A stretch of DNA of 64,000 bases from Proteobacteria bacterium 005FR1. GTDB taxonomy: Bacteria; Pseudomonadota; Gammaproteobacteria; Pseudomonadales; Cellvibrionaceae. Location: the NCBI GenBank assembly GCA_026192395.1, contig WACF01000001.1:3284309-3348308 (forward strand), given 5' to 3'. A program made the translations under genes and the position numbers. The notes beneath the pieces were generated by a model that did no database searches, was not told the origin of the DNA, and worked only from the letters and a program-made list of their open reading frames with translations. Of the stretch, positions 54,887-63,262 are shown piece by piece (positions within the stretch are counted from its first letter, which is position 1; every line of letters starts with the position of its first letter).

Positions 54887-56848
54887 CTAATAGTTCCAGC
54901 CCAGCAGATTCCAGTAGGCAAGCACCAGAACCAGCAGCATGAATATGCCGGTTACGTAGGAGTAGCGAATGCGTTGCCAGGCATTGCAATCGCCTGACCG
55001 CCACACCGGGATCAGACCCGCCAACGAGCCCAGTGTGAACAAGCTGCCCAGCAGGGCCAACGCAAGGACCACGGCGGTTCCGGGCGGAGGGAAGTCGAAA
55101 ATGATCTGCTCCACCTGAGCAGCGGCAATGACGAAACCGATTCCCAGTGCAAAAGCAATGAAGCTTGCTGAGGCGAGTATCAGGCTGCGCCTCGCCCACT
55201 TCGCTCCGCCACCGACGGAAATCTTGCCGTGGTTGCGGATCGCATTGATCAGCACGAATAAAGCAGCCAGCAGAGCGAGCACCATGATCAACTGGTGTGT
55301 GGAGGCCATTTCCCAGAAGGTCAGTTTATCCAGCACCATAACCGGGCTGGCATCGATGAAGGCGTGGGTCACATTGCCCTCGTCATCAGTTTCGAATACC
55401 AGCTTGTCCTGACGCAGTTGCTGGCGAAAAACCCAGGGCTCGACTTCGTTGAACAGCGCTCCGCCCGTGGCACTGGGAACAGTGATCTGCCCGTCCCCAG
55501 CCGGAGCGACAGTGACATCCGCCGCCAGGGCGGACACCCCTTCGAGCTGAGTGAAGCTGCGGCGGTTCAGACGATACGCGCCAACGACTTTGGCGATTCG
55601 CTCCTGGCTGCCAGCGAGCACTTCAGCGGGTTCGGCGGGCAATACGCCGCGCGTCTCGGGGAAGAACCAGTCGATGATCGCCGCCGCCACCGCAGCGCGG
55701 GCCCGGGCGCCCTCCGGGGTGTTGAAGGAAAGGAAGAAGCCGAAGCCCGTCTCGGGATGTATCAACAGCAGGGAGTGGAAGGCGATGGTGTCGCCGCCAT
55801 GGCCAACGAAACGCTCGCCGTTCAGAAAGATCTCGTAAAAGCCATGAGCCATTCCCGCCACCCGTGGGTCGTGTCCGAACAGCCGGGAGTGCATCAGCTT
55901 CACGGTGTCCGGCTCCAGGATTCGCGTTTCCTGGTACGCACCTTCATTGACGTGGGCGATGATGAAGTTGGCCATGGCTTCGGCGGAGGCGGACAGCGAT
56001 CCCGCCGGGCCGAAATTACCGATGAATTCGAAACCGAGCGGAACGATGCCGCCGTATCTGCTCGTGTAACCCTGGGCCATGTGCTCGGCCAGGTTCTCCG
56101 GGAGTGGCTCCTCGAAGCTGGCATAACGCATGTCGATGGGTTCGAGGATGTTGGTTCTCACATAGTCTTCGAAGCTCATCCCCGATACGTTGGCGACTAC
56201 CAGACCCGCCAGGGCAGTGGCCCAGTTGCTATATGCCGAATAGCTGCCGGGCTCCCGGACCTGGGTGGGGATATGGGCGGCGAGGGATTCCTCGAGGGGA
56301 ACGAGATCGCCGGCCTCGTCCTGGAACAGAAAACCGAGCCCACCGTCTTCGAGGCCGGGGCTGTGGGTGAGGATATGCGTCATGGTCAGCGGAGCGCCGA
56401 AGGCCTCCGGCAGATCGAACTGGTGTACGTACTTACTCACGGGGGCATCCAGGTCGATCTTACCCTGTTCGACCAGCTGCATGACCGCAGTCCAGGTAAA
56501 GAGCTTGGAGACACTGCCCGGCCGAAACAGGGTAGTCGCCGGATCGACCGGGCGACCGCTTTCGACACTCGCCAGCCCGTAGCCTTTCGACAGAGCCAGC
56601 TTGCCGTCGCGTACCAACGCGAAGGTCATGCCCGCCAGCTTCCAGTCGTTGAACTGGGCCGTCATGACGCCATCGAGATAGGTCTCGAACCCTTCGAGGT
56701 CCCTGCCAGCCTCCTGCCGGGCATCTTCCTGTGCGCTAGCGGCTGCTGTAAAGGTCACCAGCGTAATCATCAACCAGCAACAAAGAAGGCGGAAGTGGAG
56801 CGAGAGCGAGGAGAAGGGCAGTCGGCAGCAGAAGGCGTTCTTGACCAT
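54887..56848 (-). CDS. Serine beta-lactamase-like hydrolase with C-terminal membrane part
   Basis: A 653-residue exported protein of the class C beta-lactamase/penicillin-binding family (PF00144). The signal peptide ends near TAAASAQ. The SxxK motif is Ser112-Val-Ser-Lys115 in RPGSVSKLF, the YxN motif is YSN in SYSAYSNWATAL and the third motif is HGG in FVGHGGDTIAF. After about residue 390 come a beta-rich domain and then three or four membrane helices (LIMVLALLAALFVLINAI and on to the end). Such enzymes are usually esterases or peptidases rather than lactamases. The membrane tail is uncommon and suggests anchoring. A small gene follows in the same transcript. Confidence 0.9.
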   Translation of the reverse strand: MVKNAFCCRLPFSSLSLHFRLLCCWLMITLVTFTAAASAQEDARQEAGRDLEGFETYLDGVMTAQFNDWKLAGMTFALVRDGKLALSKGYGLASVESGRPVDPATTLFRPGSVSKLFTWTAVMQLVEQGKIDLDAPVSKYVHQFDLPEAFGAPLTMTHILTHSPGLEDGGLGFLFQDEAGDLVPLEESLAAHIPTQVREPGSYSAYSNWATALAGLVVANVSGMSFEDYVRTNILEPIDMRYASFEEPLPENLAEHMAQGYTSRYGGIVPLGFEFIGNFGPAGSLSASAEAMANFIIAHVNEGAYQETRILEPDTVKLMHSRLFGHDPRVAGMAHGFYEIFLNGERFVGHGGDTIAFHSLLLIHPETGFGFFLSFNTPEGARARAAVAAAIIDWFFPETRGVLPAEPAEVLAGSQERIAKVVGAYRLNRRSFTQLEGVSALAADVTVAPAGDGQITVPSATGGALFNEVEPWVFRQQLRQDKLVFETDDEGNVTHAFIDASPVMVLDKLTFWEMASTHQLIMVLALLAALFVLINAIRNHGKISVGGGAKWARRSLILASASFIAFALGIGFVIAAAQVEQIIFDFPPPGTAVVLALALLGSLFTLGSLAGLIPVWRSGDCNAWQRIRYSYVTGIFMLLVLVLAYWNLLGWNY

Positions 56849-57088
56849 GATCGTTTCCCTGATATTTCACCTGAGCAAAGCTGGGTGACATTGCCGGATT
56901 GCGGGTTGGAAGCGGTCAAGATACATCCGCGTACTGCTTACAACAACTTGAATACAGGGGTGGGACCCCGGTTGAGGGCAGGGCGCCCGCGTGGGAACAT
57001 CGCCCGGGCGTGCCCACTCGAAACCGGGGCTCGATGGCTTTCCATCTCTTTCCATGTGACCCTGCCAAGTGACCCCCGGGAGTACGGC

Positions 57089-59062
57089 GTGCCGGAAGCC
57101 GATGATGCACCAGCCAACGAATGCCCGGTTAATGCCGAGCCGCTGCCGCCGGTGCTCGCCGGTCCTGTCCTGCGCCGTGTCGAACGGCGCCGCCTGGTGC
57201 TGTGGCTGGTAGCGTCCCGCGCGCAGTCCTGGCGGCTGCGGCTGCTGGCGAGCGACGGCGGGGTGTTGTTCGACCGCCTCTTGCGTGAGGAAGAGGAGGC
57301 CTGGGAGCTGCCGCTGGGCGCGCGCGCTTTTCTCTATCTCATCAATGTCGCCTTCAGCGATCCGCTCCCCAGCGACGAGGTGATCGAATATGACCTCGGG
57401 ATCAACGCCGCTGGCGACCAGTCTCCAAGCTGGATTCGCGACTGGGCGCCCCATCTTTGCATGGCCGGTGAGCAGCGGCCCAATTTCGTCATCAAGAGCC
57501 GCATCGATCGTCTTTACCACGGTTCCTGTCGACGACCGCATCACTCCACCGAGGACGGTCTGGTGCGTCTCGATGCGGAGCTGCGGAAAGCCGGCAAGGA
57601 TCCCGGGGCTCGAGCGGCCTTGATGATGATGAGTGGCGATCAGGTCTATGCGGACGACGTAGCCGGTCCGATGCTGCGGGCGATCCATGCGCTGATCGAA
57701 AGCCTCGGCCTTTTCGAGGAGAAGCTGGAAGGCAGTGTGGCCGTCGACAGTCGGGCATTGCGCGAGCATCCTCAGACCTATTACCACCGCGACAAGCTGT
57801 TACCGAAAACAGAAAGCAACGAAGCGCTGGTGGAGCGTTTCATTGGCGGGGCGCGCAAACCGGTGTTCACTACCGCTAATGCGCAGAATCATCTGATCTC
57901 GCTTAACGAAATGCTGGCCATCTATCTGCTGGTGTGGTCGCCACTGTGCTGGGCTTTCATCCGCCCCACCGATCCGGTGCTCGGTGATGAGGAAGGCCAG
58001 CGTTATACCAACGAAACGAAAAACCTGAATGCCTTTGTCGCCACTTTACCCCGTGCGGCGCGGGCGATGGCGCACATCCCCAACTACATGATCTTCGACG
58101 ATCACGACATCACCGATGACTGGAACCTGTCGGCACTCTGGGAGGCGACTGCCTACGAACATCCCCTGTCTCGACGCATCGTTGGCAACGCGCTGATTGC
58201 CTATCTGCTTTGCCAGGCCTGGGGCAACGCGCCCTCGAGGTACAGAACACTGGTGACCCGGGCGGAAAGGATGCTGCGCCGAGGCGAAGAGAACGGCCTG
58301 CTTCCTGCGCGGCGCCAGTCGGTACTGATCGAGCGGTTATTCCGATTCAACAGCTGGAATTACAGCCTCGATACATCGCCGATGCTCGTGGTACTGGACA
58401 CCCGCACTCGCCGCTGGCGCAGCGAGATCTCCCGTGGACGGCCCTCCGGTCTGATGGACTGGGAGGCACTGACGGAATTTCAGCAGAACATCATGGGACA
58501 GCAATCGGTGGTGGTGGTCTCGGCGGCGCCCATGTTCGGCGTAAAGCTGATCGAAGTCATCCAGCGGGTGTTCACTTTTTTCGGCAGGCCGCTGCTGGTG
58601 GATGCGGAAAACTGGATGGCCCATCGCGGTGCGGCCAGTGTGTTGTTCAACATCTTCGCGCACTCCGGCACACCGAAAAACTTCACCATTCTGTCGGGGG
58701 ATGTGCACTATTCCTTCGCTTACGATGTGCGTCTGCGACGCCGGCCGGATAACCCGCGCATCTGGCAGATCACCAGCAGCGGGATCAAAAACGAGTTTCC
58801 ACCGGTACTGCTGGAATGGCTCGATCGCATCAACCGCTGGATTTACGCGCCCTGGTCGCCGCTGAACTGGTTTACCAAGCGCCGGGCTATGCGGGTTTCA
58901 CCGCGTCTGCCAACCGGAAGGTCTGCCGGCGAGCGATTGTGGAATGCCGCGGGTATCGGCGAGGTCATCTTCGACGAGCAGGGCGCGCCGCGGGAAATCA
59001 GGCAGCTCAATGCCACTGAGGGGGGGACGCGTTTTCTGGCCCGGCAGGACCTGGAAGAGTGA
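57089..59062 (+). CDS. PhoD-like phosphatase/phosphodiesterase
   Basis: About 657 residues. The GTG at 57089 is chosen from GGGAG six bases upstream; the frame stays open far upstream but there it runs antisense to the serine hydrolase gene. Metallophosphoesterase motifs of the PhoD type are LMMMSGDQVYADD, NYMIFDDHDITDDWN and FTILSGDVHYSFAYDV, giving a full set of Asp, His and Asn ligands. HGSCRRPHH earlier fits the PhoD Cys-Arg region. No signal peptide is visible, so it may be cytoplasmic, unlike classical PhoD. Substrates may be phosphodiesters; unproven. The DUF2889 gene follows. Confidence 0.88.
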   Translation: MPEADDAPANECPVNAEPLPPVLAGPVLRRVERRRLVLWLVASRAQSWRLRLLASDGGVLFDRLLREEEEAWELPLGARAFLYLINVAFSDPLPSDEVIEYDLGINAAGDQSPSWIRDWAPHLCMAGEQRPNFVIKSRIDRLYHGSCRRPHHSTEDGLVRLDAELRKAGKDPGARAALMMMSGDQVYADDVAGPMLRAIHALIESLGLFEEKLEGSVAVDSRALREHPQTYYHRDKLLPKTESNEALVERFIGGARKPVFTTANAQNHLISLNEMLAIYLLVWSPLCWAFIRPTDPVLGDEEGQRYTNETKNLNAFVATLPRAARAMAHIPNYMIFDDHDITDDWNLSALWEATAYEHPLSRRIVGNALIAYLLCQAWGNAPSRYRTLVTRAERMLRRGEENGLLPARRQSVLIERLFRFNSWNYSLDTSPMLVVLDTRTRRWRSEISRGRPSGLMDWEALTEFQQNIMGQQSVVVVSAAPMFGVKLIEVIQRVFTFFGRPLLVDAENWMAHRGAASVLFNIFAHSGTPKNFTILSGDVHYSFAYDVRLRRRPDNPRIWQITSSGIKNEFPPVLLEWLDRINRWIYAPWSPLNWFTKRRAMRVSPRLPTGRSAGERLWNAAGIGEVIFDEQGAPREIRQLNATEGGTRFLARQDLEE

Positions 59063-59101
59063 CCGGAGGGTCCGGCGTCCGGGGTGGTATCATTGCCGCC
59101 G

Positions 59102-59125
59102 TGGCGCGCAGCTGTCTGCGCGCCA
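59102..59125. other. Perfect hairpin between PhoD-like and DUF2889 genes
   Basis: TGGCGCGCAG-CTGT-CTGCGCGCCA, a 10-base perfect stem with a four-base loop, and no T run. It could be a REP-like element, a processing site or part of the DUF2889 leader. Confidence 0.4.
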
Positions 59126-59172
59126 GCTGTTGCGACTATCTGTAAACAAGATCTGGTAAGAGAGAAAAGCTG

Positions 59173-59952
59173 GTGTCGGAGACTTCCGCCAGGGACCTGC
59201 CCCCCAATCCTGACTATGGTCAGAGCCAATACATCCGCAGTTTGATCATCACCACGCCCGAGGCGAACCGCATTCGCCTTGGCATGGAAGATACCGAACA
59301 CGCATTTCAGATCGACTTCGTCCATGATGGCCAAAAGGTCACGGACGTGGTCGGGCGATGGGAGCGCCACCCCATGTCCGGCTGCGCCGGTGCCGCTGGA
59401 GCGCTGAGCGTAATGATCGGTTGCCCGCTGAGCGGTGACCTGCTCGCCATCTCCCGCTACGCCAACAAACAGCAACAGTGCAGCCATTTGTTCGATATGT
59501 TCTGCTTCGCGGTGGCGCACGCCTGGCATCAGCGGGAGGATCGACGCTACGACGTCATTATTCCCGATTCACCCACTGGTCTGCTGCCCATTACCGTCAA
59601 GATGAACGGCAGTGTAGTGCTGCAACTGGCGGTGAAGGATTTTCAGTACATCGTCGAGCCGGAACGGTTTGGCGGCGTCCGTTGGAATCGCGGTTTTTCT
59701 CAGTGGGCGAAGGAAAATCTTCCCGAAACGGAATCCGAGTACGCCTTCATCGCTCAGCGTGGACTTTTCGTCGCGCTCGCCCGACGGCTGGATTTTTCGA
59801 ACACCCTGGGCAAACCGGCAGCTCTTTCCGGTCCACCCGCGGGCGCCTGTTACATGGCGCAGCCTGAGCGACGTGGCGAGTCCTACCGCGTCGGCACTGC
59901 ACGGGATCTCTCGCAAGCGGCCGAGGAAGAGCTGCTGCGTTTCGTCGACTGA
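59173..59952 (+). CDS. DUF2889 family protein
   Basis: A 259-residue cytoplasmic protein. The central stretch SGCAGAAGALSVMIGCPLSGDL and QQQCSHLFDMFCFAVAHAW match DUF2889 (PF11136). This family is often found with aromatic- or steroid-degradation genes, and its Cys-x-x-His-Leu motif might bind metal. A GTG start at 59173 is used (GTGTCGGAG). It follows the PhoD-like gene by 110 bases in the same direction. Function unknown. Confidence 0.85.
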   Translation: MSETSARDLPPNPDYGQSQYIRSLIITTPEANRIRLGMEDTEHAFQIDFVHDGQKVTDVVGRWERHPMSGCAGAAGALSVMIGCPLSGDLLAISRYANKQQQCSHLFDMFCFAVAHAWHQREDRRYDVIIPDSPTGLLPITVKMNGSVVLQLAVKDFQYIVEPERFGGVRWNRGFSQWAKENLPETESEYAFIAQRGLFVALARRLDFSNTLGKPAALSGPPAGACYMAQPERRGESYRVGTARDLSQAAEEELLRFVD

Positions 59953-60080
59953 CGAAAGCAATTTCTTCAGTCCCACCAACAATTGCACCTCTACGATCGG
60001 CTTTCATATACTCGCGACTAACAGGATGTTGTAACCCGGCCCGGCTGGCCCCTGTTCAATCTGGGTTGTGATGTTGTTGT

Positions 60081-60800
60081 ATGAAGTACACCCGAATCGG
60101 GCCGGTCCTGTTGCTGGTCTTTGCCGCCAGCTGGGCGGCTGCCTGCGATGCTCAGAGTCCCGCGGTGAAGCAGTCCGGCTCCGGCATCTGCCACACTAGC
60201 GAAAGCCCTTGGTTCGATCGAACCAAAAATTTTGTTCCCTTTCCCTCAATCGAAGCCTGTCTCGCCGCCGGTGGGCGACTGCCTCGCGGCGTCGCCCCGA
60301 GCAACTCGCGAAGCGATGTACGCGATGACTATGAACGCGATCATTTCGGCAGCGGCTGGGCGGATGAAGACGGCGATTGTCAGAATTCGCGGCAGGAAGC
60401 GCTGGCCGCCCAGTCCACCGCACCGGTGCGCTTCGACAAACGCGGTTGTCGCGTTGTCGCCGGGCGCTGGATCTCGCCTTTCACCGGCAAAGCGATTCAC
60501 AATCCTGCCGCCATCGACATCGATCATGTGGTGCCGCTGAAATGGGCCTGGGATCACGGCGCCAGCGAGTGGAGCCAGGACAAGCGCGAGCAGTTTGCCA
60601 ACGATCCGGTAAATCTGATCAGTGTCGAACGCTCGCTGAACCGCAGCAAGGGTGCAAAAGGGATACTCGAGTGGCTCCCGCCTTCAGGGCAGTGTCAGTA
60701 CGTATTGCGCTTCATGCGCGTGCTGAAACTCTACGGCTTCGTCCTGGTGTCGCAGCAAAGGGAAGCGCATGATGCGCTGAGAAAGCGTATCTGCGAATAA
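60081..60800 (+). CDS. Exported HNH-family endonuclease
   Basis: A 239-residue protein with an N-terminal signal ending WAAAC (possible lipidated Cys22). The nuclease core is IDIDHVVPLKWAWDHGA, then REQFANDPVNLISVERSLNRSKGAKG, the Asp-His...Asn...Asn pattern of the GmrSD C-terminal-like/DUF1524 HNH group. Four cysteines outside the signal (ICHTSE, IEACLA, DCQNSR, RGCRVV) may form disulfides. Secreted members are thought to degrade external DNA for nutrient use or as effectors. It is not part of a visible restriction or toxin locus. Confidence 0.88.
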   Translation: MKYTRIGPVLLLVFAASWAAACDAQSPAVKQSGSGICHTSESPWFDRTKNFVPFPSIEACLAAGGRLPRGVAPSNSRSDVRDDYERDHFGSGWADEDGDCQNSRQEALAAQSTAPVRFDKRGCRVVAGRWISPFTGKAIHNPAAIDIDHVVPLKWAWDHGASEWSQDKREQFANDPVNLISVERSLNRSKGAKGILEWLPPSGQCQYVLRFMRVLKLYGFVLVSQQREAHDALRKRICE

Positions 60801-60929
60801 GTGAAGCATAGACGCGATAGCGCTGAAATAATCGTATTTTTGTGGGCTGACACCTCACAGTCTTTTATCTGTCCGGGCGCCGGCATAGCATTGTTCTCCC
60901 GTTGGACAAAGCAATATAGGGAGGGTGTT

Positions 60930-61409
60930 ATGTCCAGACTAGTATTTGCTTTACTCCTTGGTGCTCTATCGGGAGCGGGCGCTTGGGCGGACCAGAACGT
61001 TTACAAAGGCGAAGAGCCGGTAATGGTGGATAGCAACGAGCTCGAGTGGCAGCCCGCGGCCTCGTTGGGAGGTGGTGCCGAGATGGCGATCATCGAGGGA
61101 GATCCCGCCAAGAAGGAGCCTTTCACGCTTCGCCTGCGTCTGCCAGACGGACTCGAGCTTGCGCCTCACACGCATCCCGAGGATGAGCGAGTCACGGTGC
61201 TCGAGGGCACCTTGCATCTGGCTCCGGGAGAAGAGTTCAGCCGTGAAGATACCGAAGCTCTCGAGCCAGGTGCCATGGCCTTGATGCCCGCCGGTGAGCC
61301 CATGTACGGCTACGCCGAAGGCGAGACAGTAATTCAGTTGCACGGGACCGGCCCTTGGGGGATCGATTACCTGAACGCCAGCGATGATCCGCGCGAGGAG
61401 AAGCAGTAG
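60930..61409 (+). CDS. Exported cupin-domain protein
   Basis: A 159-residue protein starting at 60930 behind AGGGAGGG. The signal peptide ends SGAGAWA. The cupin core has LELAPHTHPEDERVTVLEGTLHLAPG (metal ligands His, His and Glu) and a second motif region LMPAGEPMYGYAEGETVIQLHGTGPW, with a His. This is a typical single-domain cupin, periplasmic by prediction. Many such proteins detoxify or bind organic acids; there is no specific evidence. The open frame upstream to 60801 abuts the nuclease gene and lacks a good start. Confidence 0.88.
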   Translation: MSRLVFALLLGALSGAGAWADQNVYKGEEPVMVDSNELEWQPAASLGGGAEMAIIEGDPAKKEPFTLRLRLPDGLELAPHTHPEDERVTVLEGTLHLAPGEEFSREDTEALEPGAMALMPAGEPMYGYAEGETVIQLHGTGPWGIDYLNASDDPREEKQ

Positions 61410-61481
61410 GCAACCGGACTGACGACAGTGGGGTGGCAAAACTCGCCTCACTGTCACTTCACAACTTAAAACTAAAAACCG

Positions 61482-61600
61482 AAGAATGCTTTTCACAAAT
61501 TCGATTTCGACCGTGTTGCCCGTTTTACTCAGCGCGACATTGAACGTCTACTAAAAAACGAGGGTCTCGCTCGCCACAAAGAGTCAATAGTTGGCCGTCC
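61482..61600 (+). pseudogene. Relic of a tag-like 3-methyladenine DNA glycosylase gene
   Basis: In the 450-base gap between the cupin and metzincin genes, one frame reads NAFHKFDFDRVARFTQRDIE then RLLKNEGLARHKESIVG. This corresponds closely to the segment of 3-methyladenine DNA glycosylase I in which FD...VA.FT..D(I/V)ERLL is followed by G(I/L)xRxxxKI. Nothing before or after continues the family, and there is no start. It is a short leftover of a lost or deleted gene. The rest of 61410-61862 holds no gene. Confidence 0.65.
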
Positions 61601-61862
61601 GTCATGGAAAAGTTCCCCTGCGGTATCCACCTGTCATTCATGTTTCTGAAGCTTCGCACATTTCATTCCGCACATTGTTTTCGCTGTGCCTGCAATCACA
61701 AGCCCAACGATAGTCTTCTGACCTTCAGCTAAAGATCACTTACAATCGAGTCGCTCCTCGATGCTCGGGATTAATCGTGGACACCCTCTGTGCGACGGAC
61801 TACGCAACTTCAAGGTTGGACCCGACGCACTCTTCCAATCGTTACAGCCTGGAGGCAAGGAC

Positions 61863-62654
61863 ATGAAAAAAATCTTGGTAACGATCACCGCCGTTTTCTC
61901 TCTGTCGAATATGGCTCATGCGGAACATAGCTGGGGCGACTACCACTGGGCGCGAACCACGCCTTCTTTCGATCTGATCATCGTCAACAGCACCACCAGC
62001 GACTGGGATGCTTACGTGACGCAGGCCGTGGCGGACTGGAGCTTATCCAGCGTCATGAACATGGTGGAAGAAGCCGGCGCCACTGACAAGCAAATCCGGC
62101 GGCGCTGCGCGGGCGGGGAGGGCTCATTACGAATCTGTAACCTGGAATACGGGCGAACAGGTTGGCTTGGCGTCGCGGGTATCTCCATCGATGCAAATGG
62201 ACATATCTTCACCGGCTACACGAAGATGAACGATACCTATTTCTCAGAAGGCTTCTACAATACGCCGGCCTGGAGGCAGAGCGTTACCTGCCAGGAGTTG
62301 GGCCATAATGTCGGTCTGGATCATCAGGACGAGGACTTCAACAACGGCACTCTCCTGTCGTGCATGGATTATCAGGATCCGCCGTACCCCTATCCCAATC
62401 AACACGACTACGATCAGCTGGAAGCAATTTACGAACACCTCGATTCCTATGATTCCTACAGCCAGTCAACGGCGGATACGGGAGATGAGGGCTGCAACGC
62501 ACCACCCGGAAAAGGCTGCAACAGAGTCGGCGCCAACGGGGATATTGGCTGGGGCATTTCGCTTGGTCGTCGCGGCAATGTCGAGACCTTTCTGCGCATC
62601 GACGCCAATGGTATCCGGCATGTCACCCGTGTAATCTGGGCCGAACAGCGATAG
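61863..62654 (+). CDS. Secreted metzincin-like protein with QELGH in place of HExxH
   Basis: A 263-residue exported protein with signal MKKILVTITAVFSLSNMAHA behind a GGAGGCAAGG site. Residues 143-154 read CQELGHNVGLDH, which aligns with the metzincin zinc motif HExxHxxGxxH but with Gln144 for the first His. His148 and His154 are kept, and a Met-turn-like CMDY follows at LLSCMDYQDPP. The C-terminal PNQHDYDQLEAIYEHLD helix is typical of this secreted group. I believe similar proteins with CQE.GH exist in other bacteria, so the change may define a subfamily. Proteolysis is uncertain. A strong terminator follows. Confidence 0.8.
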   Translation: MKKILVTITAVFSLSNMAHAEHSWGDYHWARTTPSFDLIIVNSTTSDWDAYVTQAVADWSLSSVMNMVEEAGATDKQIRRRCAGGEGSLRICNLEYGRTGWLGVAGISIDANGHIFTGYTKMNDTYFSEGFYNTPAWRQSVTCQELGHNVGLDHQDEDFNNGTLLSCMDYQDPPYPYPNQHDYDQLEAIYEHLDSYDSYSQSTADTGDEGCNAPPGKGCNRVGANGDIGWGISLGRRGNVETFLRIDANGIRHVTRVIWAEQR

Positions 62655-62662
62655 GAGCAAGC

Positions 62663-62692
62663 CTGGCGAGCTGCGTGCAGCTCGCCAGTTTT
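62663..62692 (+). terminator. Intrinsic terminator of the metzincin-like gene
   Basis: CTGGCGAGCTGC at 62663-62674 and GCAGCTCGCCAG at 62677-62688, a 12-base perfect inverted repeat, followed by TTTTCT. It may also serve the convergent MOSC gene. Confidence 0.8.
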
Positions 62693-62694
62693 CT

Positions 62695-63195
62695 CTAGCT
62701 GTCGGCAACACTTATCTCATCACCTACCCGGATTTGCCCTCCAGTAACCACGCGCGCCGTAATGCCACCATGGCCGCGCACAGCGTTGTAGCCGCCGGTG
62801 CCGAGGCTTTCTTCCATGCGCGAGCAGGGATGGCATTCGCCGGTGTACTCCAGCAGCGCGTCTCCGACGCGAAAGCGCTTGTTTTTGAGCGCGAGCAGAT
62901 TGATACCCTCGGTGACAATGTTGCGACGCAGCTGATCCGGGTGAACCTTCTGTAGCCCCACATAGCTGGCGATCGCCCGCAGATCTTCTGCCTGGATCAG
63001 GGTGACCTGACGCTTGCCATTGGTTCGCGTCTTGTAGCGATCGCCCTCCAGTCCCTGTGCTTCCACTGCCATAGCAGTCTCCACCGGTAGCAGCGCTTGC
63101 CGTCGAGCCGGACGCAGGCCGATCCAATCCACGCGACCCGGTCGCATCGGCGCATTCAACAGCGCCGCCAGTTGAGAGTTGGGGTTCAGGGCCAT
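62695..63195 (-). CDS. MOSC-domain protein
   Basis: A 166-residue stand-alone MOSC protein. It has GLEGDRYKTRTNGKRQVTLIQAEDL near the start and LRRNIVTEGINLLALKNKRFRVGDALLEYTGECHPCSRME, with the conserved Cys (Cys-His-Pro-Cys) that binds molybdenum cofactor sulfur in related proteins. GHGGITARVVTGGQIRVGDEI ends the fold. Such proteins may reduce N-hydroxylated compounds or carry sulfur. The ATG at 63195 is the first before the domain. Divergent promoter and terminator elements were not seen. Confidence 0.92.
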   Translation of the reverse strand: MALNPNSQLAALLNAPMRPGRVDWIGLRPARRQALLPVETAMAVEAQGLEGDRYKTRTNGKRQVTLIQAEDLRAIASYVGLQKVHPDQLRRNIVTEGINLLALKNKRFRVGDALLEYTGECHPCSRMEESLGTGGYNAVRGHGGITARVVTGGQIRVGDEISVADS

Positions 63196-63262
63196 GGGAT
63201 TCTCGATAGTTCACACGTGACCAATCGCAAAGTGTATCGCTGGCTACCGAGTGATCCCCAAA

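Noticed and set aside
55295-57088. Very long rightward open frame (about 600 codons) antisense to the serine hydrolase gene, continuous with the PhoD-like gene
   Set aside because: The translation has no family features before 57089, and the opposite strand carries a complete beta-lactamase-like protein with all motifs. High GC and codon bias explain the open frame; the PhoD-like gene has its own start and ribosome binding site.
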